Shown here one piece after another: positions 34,052 through 40,576 of a stretch of DNA of 64,000 bases (positions are counted from its first letter, which is position 1; the number at the start of each line of letters is the position of its first letter). The DNA is from Natronolimnohabitans sp. A-GB9 (lineage in GTDB: Archaea; Halobacteriota; Halobacteria; Halobacteriales; Natrialbaceae), in assembly GCF_030848565.1 (NCBI RefSeq), contig NZ_JAVDDV010000014.1, positions 1-64,000 of the forward strand. Direction: 5' to 3'. Position numbers and translations under genes: made by a program. Below the pieces are notes generated by a model. The model saw nothing but the letters and a program-made list of their open reading frames with translations. It was not told where the DNA came from and made no database searches.

Positions 34052-35032
34052 ATGCACGTTCTCGTCATCGGCGGCGGCGGAACGATCGGTGCCACCGTCG
34101 CGTACACGCTGGCCGTAACGCATCCGACCGCGGATCTGACTCTCGCCGATCCGCAGACGGACGTAACCGAGGGACACGCGATCGATATCCACCACGCTCG
34201 GTGTCACGCCGCCCATGCGGTTGGCCGGCCGGCGTTCGACGACGCCCGGCCCGGCTCCCTCGAGGTCGTCGACACCGAAACGGGAACCGATCCCGGGCTC
34301 GTCGACGACGCCGACGTCGTCGTGGTCGCGGCCAGCGCACCGCGCGATCCGGGAAGTTTCGAACGCGGTGGTCGCCTGTCGGTCCTCGAGGAGAACCTCG
34401 AGCTGGCGGCCGAGCTCGGCGACTGGTTTGCAAGCGCCGAACCGACCCCGACGGTCGTCGTCGCGAACCCGTCCGATCGGGTGACCCACCGGCTCTGGGA
34501 GTCGAGTAGCTGGCCACGGCGGTGTTTCCTCGGCTACTCGCTGTCCGAGAGCGCACGGATCGCCGACGAACTGGCCCGACGGGTCGACGGCGACGTCTCG
34601 CCGGCCGACGTCTCCTGTCCGATCCTCGGGGAACACGGGGAACACATGGTCCCGCTGTTCTCACGGGCGACCGTCGACGGCGATCCGGTCTCGTTCTCGG
34701 CGGCCGAACGCGAGGCGATCCTCGATGCCGTCCGGTCGATCCCCTACGACGTCATCGAGAAACGCGGCGGCGACGACTCCTCGCGATGGGTCACCGGTCG
34801 TGGCGTCGCCTTGCTCGTCTCGCGGCTCCTCGAGGGTGGCACCGACCCGGACGAGCCAGTCTGTCTCTCGACGCCGCTTGACGGCGCGTACGGACTCGAG
34901 GACGTCAGCCTGAGTGTTCCAGTGGTCCTCGACGGCGACGGCGTCGCCGAAATCGTCGAGTGGGAGCTTACGGCCACCGAGCGGGAACGTCTCGAGCGGG
35001 CCGCGACGGCGATTCGGGACTCGCTCGAGTGA
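34052..35032 (+). CDS. Malate/lactate dehydrogenase-family enzyme, diverged paralogue
   Basis: 326 residues. The Rossmann NAD-binding loop is VLVIGGGGTIGATVAYTLAV. Active-site parts are present: SAPRDPGSFERGG (mobile-loop Arg pair), VVVANPSDRVTHRLWE (the NP pair), SLSESARIADELARR (substrate Arg) and LGEHGEHMVPLFSRA (catalytic His). The order and length fit archaeal L-malate dehydrogenase of the LDH-like type. The loops differ from the typical haloarchaeal MDH (ASAPRDPG in place of AGIPRQPG, and LSESAR in place of LDSAR). It may thus be a second 2-hydroxyacid dehydrogenase rather than the TCA-cycle MDH. ATG 34052 is clear. A CRISPR remnant follows downstream. Confidence 0.85.
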   Translation: MHVLVIGGGGTIGATVAYTLAVTHPTADLTLADPQTDVTEGHAIDIHHARCHAAHAVGRPAFDDARPGSLEVVDTETGTDPGLVDDADVVVVAASAPRDPGSFERGGRLSVLEENLELAAELGDWFASAEPTPTVVVANPSDRVTHRLWESSSWPRRCFLGYSLSESARIADELARRVDGDVSPADVSCPILGEHGEHMVPLFSRATVDGDPVSFSAAEREAILDAVRSIPYDVIEKRGGDDSSRWVTGRGVALLVSRLLEGGTDPDEPVCLSTPLDGAYGLEDVSLSVPVVLDGDGVAEIVEWELTATERERLERAATAIRDSLE

Positions 35033-35054
35033 ACGCCGGGAATTACAGGGTATC

Positions 35055-35078
35055 GAGGCGAAAGCCCACGGCTTTATA
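35055..35078. repeat. Hairpin AAAGCC-CAC-GGCTTT next to the CRISPR repeats
   Basis: A 6-bp stem with a 3-base loop preceded by GAGGCG, similar to the hairpin context at 15733-15760. It lies 25 bases upstream of the first CRISPR repeat. It could be an IS200/IS605-type end or a terminator of the dehydrogenase gene. Confidence 0.4.
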
Positions 35079-35100
35079 GTCGATGCGGTATCGCCCGCCG

Positions 35101-35213
35101 GTCGCAGGACACCGAAAACCCGAGAAGGGATTGAAACTTGGATTTCACCCACCGTGAACGAATTCGCTGTGGGACTGTCTCAGGACACCGAAAACCCGAG
35201 AGGAGATTGAAGC
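35101..35213 (+). CRISPR. Two-repeat orphan CRISPR (37-nt repeats, one 39-nt spacer)
   Basis: Repeat 1 (35101-35137) begins GTCGCAGGACACCGAAAACC and ends AAGGGATTGAAAC. Repeat 2 (35177-35213) differs at four positions and ends GAGATTGAAGC. The 39-nt spacer between them begins TTGGATTTCACCCACCG. The GATTGAAAC end is the usual 3' end of archaeal CRISPR repeats, so the array reads left to right and the degenerate copy is the last repeat. No cas gene is present in the window. It is an array at the end of its life or a solitary mini-array that could use Cas proteins encoded elsewhere. Confidence 0.85.
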
Positions 35214-35295
35214 GGTGTCGTCTTGGGCCATGATGCCACCATCGCAGGACGACTCCAGCGCAGTACTCAAGGAATTAGCTGTGATCCGGCGCAGT

Positions 35296-35511
35296 CTATC
35301 TCCGGTCCGCAAGGTCAACAAACGACTCGGCGCCGGTCGCCACGATCCAGCGATTCAGTAGTTCGTCGTTTGTCGTCTCGGGATAGATCGCTAGCTCGGT
35401 GGGCGCATCGTTGACGTCAACGAGCGTGTGCACAAGGTCGCGATCAATCTGGTTGTGATGCGGGGCTTTGAGATCATGATCGTAATCGAACGGGTTGTCA
35501 GTCGTGGTCAC
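35296..35511 (-). CDS. Small DUF7511-like haloarchaeal protein
   Basis: 71 residues: TTDNPFDYDHDLKAPHHNQI, then LVHTLVDVNDAPTELAIYPE and NDELLNRWIVATGAESFVDL-ADRR. The run DAPTELAIYPxTTNDELLNRWI followed by SFVDL resembles the haloarchaeal DUF7511 domain (PTECTIFP...WI...GSYVDL). Its function is unknown. It overlaps the end of the next upstream small gene by 14 bases, which suggests a shared transcript. A truncated paralogue lies at 38166-38274. Confidence 0.65.
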   Translation of the reverse strand: MTTTDNPFDYDHDLKAPHHNQIDRDLVHTLVDVNDAPTELAIYPETTNDELLNRWIVATGAESFVDLADRR

Positions 35512-35626
35512 TGGTAGTACCTCCGCGATTCTGTCTCGCGATCGTCGTCGCGCTCGAGCGCTGCATCACCTGTTCGATGTCCGCTTGCGTCGCCTGTTCA
35601 TCATCTGGTAGACGGGAGTAACTCAT
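35498..35626 (-). CDS. Small hypothetical protein (42 aa) of the duplicated cassette
   Basis: MSYSRLPDDEQATQADIEQV followed by MQRSSATTIARQNRGGTTSD and HD. ATG 35626 overlaps the stop of the upstream fragment (ATGA), and its end overlaps the DUF7511-like gene. The same arrangement occurs at 38215-38305 (fragment stop and ATG sharing ATGA), where the reading frame is damaged. No known domain. The longer frame upstream is a shadow. Confidence 0.5.
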   Translation of the reverse strand: MSYSRLPDDEQATQADIEQVMQRSSATTIARQNRGGTTSDHD

Positions 35627-35790
35627 GCCCACTTGCCTCGCTTCGAGAACTGCGTGTGTGAGTCGTCGTCCGTCGTCGACGAGAGTCCGACATCTTCGGG
35701 AGCGATCTCGGGGGCGGCCAGTTGCGACCATCGATAGGTTATCGTGTCACCACCATAGAGCAGGAATACCTGCCCCGGGCCATTCTTTTG
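35623..35790 (-). pseudogene. 5'-truncated first gene of the cassette
   Basis: The frame reads KNGPGQVFLLYGGDTITYRW, then SQLAAPEIAPEDVGLSSTTD and DDSHTQFSKRGKWA before TGA. The end (LAAPEIAPEDVGLS--TDDDSxxQFSKRG) is clearly homologous to the fragment at 38302-38566 (LAEPEIGPEDVGLSAMTDDE, then SIAKFSKRG). The N-terminal half is different or lost, and no start codon is seen. Confidence 0.55.
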
Positions 35791-35819
35791 GGTCTCAAAT
35801 CAGACTCAGTCCACTCATT

Positions 35820-36467
35820 CTATCCGGCAGTAGAATTTAGTCTTTTTCCAGCATAGAAGACCAATCCGCTTCCTATGGCAAACAGAGCTATTCGGACCGG
35901 AATAAGACCATCACTTGCTATCCAAGGAGCTGGTTGATTCAGAGTCCCTGTTCTGAAATAATACTCATTTTCATATTCAATAATTTCACCTCGCTCAAAA
36001 GTTTCCACTCGTTCATCATAGACAGTGGTTGATCCCGTCTTGACAGCCTCTTTGACTTCTGGAGGACGATCTTCGGCCGGGATAGCAGCATGAGGTATTG
36101 CATTAATATTAGATGTCTCTCGTAATGTGAATTCTGTCGTACCATTATTTATATTGCTTTCTGGAATATATACGTCTTCTTCATGTTGAATAACAGGATA
36201 CGAGGGGCCTCTATCAATACTCCCATTATACTCTATTGACCCTTCTTCAAGAATCTCTTCTTCGAATATACATTCTCTAGCACCGGGACAGTTTAATACT
36301 TGTTCTGATGACAAAAGCGCAGCTTCTGCTGCAGACTCATTTTCTATTTTGTCCACATAATAGGTCATTTCTCCGTCACCACCCCCATCGGGATACAAAT
36401 AAACAGTATTTAGTAGTAATATTATTCCCAAAGTGAATATTGCTATGGTAATTATATGTTGCTTCAT
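35820..36467 (-). CDS. Hypothetical membrane-anchored protein of an AT-rich block
   Basis: About 215 residues. A hydrophobic N-terminal helix (IITIAIFTLGIILLLNTVYL) and a C-terminal one (IPVRIALFAIGSGLVFYAGK) bracket an external domain with two Cys (VLNCPGARECIFEEE), likely a disulfide. I do not recognise the domain. Codon use is A/T-rich, in contrast to neighbours at either side. ATG 36467 (MKQHIITIAIF) is chosen over 36479. The last codons and stop TAG overlap a family B-like end (TACTGCCGGATAG on the minus strand), so an element may have fixed its C-terminus. It sits downstream of two genes of the same block. Confidence 0.65.
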   Translation of the reverse strand: MKQHIITIAIFTLGIILLLNTVYLYPDGGGDGEMTYYVDKIENESAAEAALLSSEQVLNCPGARECIFEEEILEEGSIEYNGSIDRGPSYPVIQHEEDVYIPESNINNGTTEFTLRETSNINAIPHAAIPAEDRPPEVKEAVKTGSTTVYDERVETFERGEIIEYENEYYFRTGTLNQPAPWIASDGLIPVRIALFAIGSGLVFYAGKRLNSTAG

Positions 36468-36534
36468 TCTGTTACACAATATATATAGAACAAGTCACTA
36501 AAAATTTTTCATTTAGGCTGTTCAGATAAACTAC

Positions 36535-37257
36535 TCAAATGTCTTCATTATCTGGTACAATGTCGACATCAAGCTCAAGCAACTCACCGTCGTCAGCGGT
36601 ATAGATAGTACTATATCCATTTCTATCGATCTCGTATAACGTAGCGTCCCGAGACCACTCCGCAGAAAGTGTAGATTCGGTATAACTATTCCCACCAGAC
36701 ATATCAAATGCAACCCCTGCAGCATCCCTTTGACCACTAGGAAATCCATCTACTGGAATTTCCCACTCGGTGTATTGATAATCCTCATCATCGGTCGTAA
36801 CTCTGTCGGCAGGAAACGACCTTGTCAGTATATCACTACTGGCTGAAATTGGGCCAAGGCCTGCGCCAAGAGCTATTTCAATTGAAGTATAGTCATCATC
36901 TTCAGTTGGATATGGATCTTGAACATCTATATGATTATCAAATCTATTATCACCATATTCTAGTGATACTACCATATTATCAGCAATCCAATTATATATT
37001 TTGGAATCATCCTCCGCACTCTCTGATAATTCGGGTTCGTCATCATAATGCCACATGAATGCCCACGTGGTTTCATTTCCTGAAGGGATTGACGGCTCTA
37101 ACGGATTATCAAAACTATCTACCTTAGTATCTGCTAATATATATGTTCTATATTCATACGTCGCTCCATCGATCGTTCCAGAAAAATCATTCCTTTGTCT
37201 AGTTTTGATTCCAGATGGGATAATTTCAAAAGAACCAGGAGGTTCAAGACGACTCAT
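36535..37257 (-). CDS. Hypothetical protein of the AT-rich block (240 aa)
   Basis: 240 residues, acidic and soluble, with no signal peptide. Parts read PPGSFEIIPSGIKTRQRNDF, YEYRTYILADTKVDSFDNPL, TWAFMWHYDDEPELSESAED and WSRDATLYEIDRNGYSTIYT. The many aromatic and beta-prone stretches suggest a beta-sandwich, but I recognise no family. Its ATG overlaps the TAA of the upstream Tat-protein gene by one base (TAATG), so they form one operon. A/T-rich codon use marks it as recently acquired. Confidence 0.6.
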   Translation of the reverse strand: MSRLEPPGSFEIIPSGIKTRQRNDFSGTIDGATYEYRTYILADTKVDSFDNPLEPSIPSGNETTWAFMWHYDDEPELSESAEDDSKIYNWIADNMVVSLEYGDNRFDNHIDVQDPYPTEDDDYTSIEIALGAGLGPISASSDILTRSFPADRVTTDDEDYQYTEWEIPVDGFPSGQRDAAGVAFDMSGGNSYTESTLSAEWSRDATLYEIDRNGYSTIYTADDGELLELDVDIVPDNEDI

Positions 37258-37751
37258 TATTTTTCTCCTCCTTTAGTTTTTTCAAGAAGATTCAGAACCC
37301 TATCATACCCACCATTTCGAGTATCATCTAGCACAAATGCTGTTCTCTCCAGTGACTCTGGCGAACGAACGAAGCCAGTAATATTACCCTTATTAGGGAC
37401 TATTGCTTTGATTAGTTCATTATAGACCTCATCCTCTTTCTGGGTAAGTTCTCTGAAGGATTGGGCCTTTAGATCATTATTATTATAATTAGAATGAGGG
37501 GTATTTTGATTCATATTATAACTTCTTCCATTAACTCGGAGATTTCCAACAAATTCTCCAGAGTTCTGATTGAGTTGAGCAGATGCTTCACCCAAGATCT
37601 CGTGGGTGTAAGGATCGTATGCAATACCCTCAAATCTAGAACCGCGTGATGCACCTCCGGTAACCGCAAATCCAGAACTCACAACCGATGCTGTACCTAG
37701 TGCCTTTAGCACTTTTCTTCGATTCTTATTAACAGGGATTCTGCGACCCAT
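37257..37751 (-). CDS. Hypothetical Tat-signal protein of the AT-rich block
   Basis: 164 residues. KNRRKVLKALGTASVVSSGF with AVTGGAS is a Tat signal (NRRKVLK). The mature part reads GIAYDPYTHEILGEASAQLN and SGEFVGNLRVNGRSYNMNQN, then FRELTQKEDEVYNELIKAIV. No domain is recognised. It is first in a three-gene block read leftwards. Upstream (37752-38081) the DNA is AT-rich and would hold its promoter. Confidence 0.65.
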   Translation of the reverse strand: MGRRIPVNKNRRKVLKALGTASVVSSGFAVTGGASRGSRFEGIAYDPYTHEILGEASAQLNQNSGEFVGNLRVNGRSYNMNQNTPHSNYNNNDLKAQSFRELTQKEDEVYNELIKAIVPNKGNITGFVRSPESLERTAFVLDDTRNGGYDRVLNLLEKTKGGEK

Positions 37752-38081
37752 AATACAATAATTATATGGTTAGTAATAATGAATTACTTCCCGGATAATG
37801 TTTCTGATGGAGAAAGTATTATATAAAAATGTAAAATATATTATAGTTATAGATCACCACCATATACTTGGATAATCTGGAATATTTTTAGCATTATTCT
37901 TGGAAACTTAATGATATTAGTTATTGAGTTCTGTTTTTAACTAAGCGAGAAGCCACGTGATAGCGGTGGCTTATCGTGGCCTCTAATCGAGAAGAATGAA
38001 GAAATCAAGTCCATGCACGACAACGACCCTTCATCTCGAATTATGCATCAGTTCACTATACTCTTTCCTTGAGCCGGCGCT
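37752..38081. other. AT-rich intergenic region with a hairpin
   Basis: No gene is seen. The segment 37780-37940 is strongly AT-rich, unlike the rest of the window. At 37950-37972 lies AAGCCAC-GTGATAGCG-GTGGCTT, a 7-bp stem with a 9-base loop, followed by CGTGGCCTC. It may be another IS200/IS605-type end or mark the border of the acquired block. Confidence 0.5.
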
Positions 38082-38274
38082 ATAGTAGCCACTGAAAGTC
38101 AATGAACACCCGATCGCACGACAGCTGTGCGATCGGTGTGTAAATCGTTTCAGTTGTTACTATAGTACCATCCAGACTCTCGAAATCGTAGTCGTAGTCG
38201 AGAGGGTTGTCGATCGCACTAATTGGTGGGATCTCCGCGAGCCGGTCTTGCAGTCGTCGCGCTCGAGAGCACAA
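38080..38274 (-). pseudogene. DUF7511-like gene truncated by a family A element
   Basis: The frame reads ISAIDNPLDYDYDFESLDG, matching the N-terminus of the intact paralogue at 35296-35511 (TTDNPFDYDHDLKAP). It then enters the family A element and continues through it as TIVTTETIYTPIAQLS before a stop. The conserved DAPTEL...W...SFVDL part is gone. The 5' region also appears shifted relative to the cassette's small gene. Confidence 0.6.
38082..38164. repeat. Family A palindromic element, best-preserved copy
   Basis: An 83-bp unit from TATAGTAGCCACTGAAAG to TTTCAGTTGTTACTATA. The core is the inverted repeat CCGATCGCACGACAGCTGTG with CGATCGG. TA is present at both borders and could be a target duplication. 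It is inserted in the small DUF7511-like gene and supplies its present stop codon. Confidence 0.8.
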
Positions 38275-38301
38275 ATTGCTTGTCCTGTCGGGTTGCTTCG
38301 G

Positions 38302-38566
38302 TCATACCGATCCCCCACGCTTGCTAAACTTCGCGATCGATTCGTCGTCCGTCATCGCCGAGAGTCCGACATCCTCGGGACCGATCTCGGGCTCTGCAAG
38401 CCGATCGGCAAGTGTCTGTCCGTCCCGATTGATCCCGTAGTGGCCCATCCGACGGCGAATCGTCTCCGCACCAGGCCCGTCGGGGAAGCAATCGGCGAGC
38501 TTGACGAGCGTGTGGTCGTAATCGTGGTACAGATGTGCGAGCGTCCGCGGATCGTCCCACGGTTTG
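38302..38566 (-). pseudogene. First gene of the cassette, 5' end cut by the ISH3-like element
   Basis: The frame from the IS border reads KPWDDPRTLAHLYHDYDHTL, then VKLADCFPDGPGAETIRRRM, GHYGINRDGQTLADRLAEPE and IGPEDVGLSAMTDDESIAKF-SKRGGSV. The part LADCFPDGPGAETIRRRMGHYGI looks like a helix-turn-helix. It would thus be a small DNA-binding protein. No start remains because the IS lies at its 5' end. A paralogue end lies at 35623-35790. Confidence 0.6.
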
Positions 38567-39954
38567 ACAGTAGTTGCTGAAGTGGCCAGACAACGATTAT
38601 CGTCGCGGTCGTTGTCTCATATGGTCGAGACAAGCGAGGCAACGCAGGTGACCCGTGCGGCGTCGTCACTACTGTTTCCTGAACTTGAGTTCGGGATCGC
38701 TGCGAATGGGACGTATCCAAGCGAGGACTTCCAGCGAGTCCTCACTCGGATCGCCTTCGACAACGAGTTCGCCAATACTGGCGCGAAAGCCTATCAGCTT
38801 GTCCGTGGCGACGATATTTCTATTGACGCAACCGCTCGAAATCCGCTTGCGCGGGCGCTTCTCTACCATTTGCGTGGACTCAACGCGGACGCGGTCGACA
38901 ACCAGGTTCGACCGCGTCCGCGACGCAATCCTCGACGAAGCAGCTCGCAACCGCGTGTTTACCCGGCCAGTCGACGTCGCAATCGATGTTCACGACTGGC
39001 TTTATACGGGGACGAAGAGACACCTCACGTCTGTACAACGAATCCAATCCAAGGCACCGATCGTGCATACAAGTTCGCTACCGTCTGTATTGTCGATCCG
39101 AGCGTTCGATTCACGCTTGGATCGGTAGCGTTGGGGGGAGCGATACCGACGAGTTGGCGGAGGCGCTCCGCCAACTCGTCTCAGAAGTCCGCGAGTACGC
39201 CGACATCAACCGGCTCTACCTCGATCGTGGCTTCTATCGCGTTCACCTCGCATTGACGCTCGAAGATCTCGACGTTGAGTTCCTGATGCGTGCGCCGCAA
39301 ACACGAAAGGTACAGCAATTCATTGACGACCACGACAGTGATACGTTCATCGCAGAGTACGAGATGGCTCGATCGAATCCACCCGACGGGCCGGACGTCA
39401 GTCCGGCTCGTCGTCGTTCCGCATCGAACACGAGATGACGACCACTTCTGTCTGGTCACCAACCGCGATCTCGACGTCAGTGCCGACGTCGAGATCGCTC
39501 GTCCGCTAGCTGAAGCATATCGTCGTCGCTGGGGTATCGAAACGTCCTATCGCAAGATCACTGAGTTTCTCCCAAGAACGTCCTCACCGACGTTCTCAGT
39601 ACGGCTGTTCTACTTCCTGTTCGCTGTTGCGTTGTACAATCTGTGGGTATTGACAAATCTGCTCGTGAGACCACGGTGGGCAGTCGGGACGGACCCAGTC
39701 GTCCCGACCGCCCTGTTTCGCGCGTTTCTCGGCCAAATACCGTACGGATAGCGGTTGTCTCGGCGACTGACTCGGGCTGATCAGCCCGAGTCAGTACGTC
39801 CCTCAATACTGGCAAGACTGGGAGAACAGCGGCTGACGGGATGATTTGGCAGTTGTTGCACTCTCTGGCTAGCCCTGGGAACAGTTTCACGAAGCTAGGG
39901 CCGATACGGAAATTCCATTCTCGCGGTTTTCCTGATCGAATCAGCAACTACTGT
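38567..39954 (+). mobile_element. ISH3/IS4-like insertion sequence, about 1.39 kb, inactive
   Basis: The ends are a perfect 14-bp inverted repeat, ACAGTAGTTGCTGA (38567-38580) and TCAGCAACTACTGT (39941-39954). The span of 1388 bp is what the ISH3 family has. It contains one transposase gene in several frames. No clear target duplication is left. It interrupts the HTH-like cassette gene on its left. The 190 bases after the transposase carry no gene. Confidence 0.8.
38621..39751 (+). pseudogene. Frameshifted DDE transposase of the ISH3-like element
   Basis: Pieces in at least three frames give a full transposase when joined: VTRAASSLLFPELEFGIAAN (from 38621), FDRVRDAILDEAARNRVFTR and VAIDVHDWLYTG (frame shifted), ETPHVCTTNPIQGTDRAYKF, then INRLYLDRGFYRVHLALTLE, and from about 39430 DDDHFCLVTNRDLDVSADVE with AEAYRRRWGIETSYRKI and YNLWVLTNLLVRPRWA. 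The DDE residues would be the Asp in AIDVHD, the Asp in LYLDRG and the Glu in WGIET; the Y-R-E signature of IS4-like enzymes is visible. Several frameshifts show it is dead. Confidence 0.8.
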
Positions 39955-40064
39955 TTAGCCGAGGGAGGAGGTCAAGGTCACGGTGTAACGGATTCTACTA
40001 CTGGCCGACCCAATGCTGTTAGTGCACAGCCTTATGCTGGCGAGGTATCAAAAACGCACGAGCC

Positions 40065-40514
40065 GTGACTGACCAGCCGTCGGAACCGATACGGATCCTG
40101 CTTGTCGAGGACAATCCCGGAGACGTCCGTCTCGTCAAGGAGGCGTTCCGGGAGGTGGACGTCGAGACGAGGTTTCACACCGTCCACGACGGCGACGCAG
40201 CCCTCGAGTTCCTGTACACGCGACAGCAAAACGAGGACACGCCGGAACTCGACCTGGTGTTGCTCGATCTGAACCTCCCTCGGAAAAGCGGCTTCGACGT
40301 CCTCGAGACGGTCGAGAGCGATTCGGACCTCACCGCGCCGCCGATCCTCGTCCTTACGAGTTCGGAGGCGACCGAAGACGTCGCCCGGAGTTACGAACTC
40401 TGTGCGAACGCCTATCTTACGAAGCCGACGGATCCGGACGAGTTCACCGAACTGGGCCGGGCGGTCGAGGCGTTTTGGTTCGCCGAGGCGACGTTGCCGC
40501 CAGCGGCGGCGTGA
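40065..40514 (+). CDS. Single-domain response regulator
   Basis: About 149 residues, a receiver domain only: RILLVEDNPGDVRLVKEAFR (acidic pair), LDLVLLDLNLPRKSGFDVLE with the phospho-acceptor Asp 68, ILVLTSSEATEDV (Thr/Ser) and NAYLTKPTDPDEFTELGRAV (Lys). The DNPGDVRLxKEA pattern is of the Rcp1-like type that is common in haloarchaea and is fed by soluble or membrane histidine kinases. No output domain. GTG 40065 is the start. No kinase gene is near, so the partner must be elsewhere. Confidence 0.92.
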   Translation: MTDQPSEPIRILLVEDNPGDVRLVKEAFREVDVETRFHTVHDGDAALEFLYTRQQNEDTPELDLVLLDLNLPRKSGFDVLETVESDSDLTAPPILVLTSSEATEDVARSYELCANAYLTKPTDPDEFTELGRAVEAFWFAEATLPPAAA

Positions 40515-40576
40515 CCACGGCATCGCCCTCTCACAACAGTATTTTATTTCGGCTGGCGGTGTAGGCGCCACTCGCC

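Noticed and set aside
32395-34509. 704-residue open frame on the plus strand
   Set aside because: It lies antisense to the MATE transporter and the start of the dehydrogenase. It is rich in R, D, G and E as expected of a shadow frame in GC-rich DNA and shows no domain.
35101-35213. A full CRISPR-Cas locus
   Set aside because: Only two repeats and one spacer are seen, and none of the neighbouring proteins resembles Cas1-Cas8.
36525-37750. Plus-strand frames in the AT-rich block (for example at 36822 and 37055)
   Set aside because: They are antisense to an ATG/TAA-coupled operon with a Tat signal and are short.
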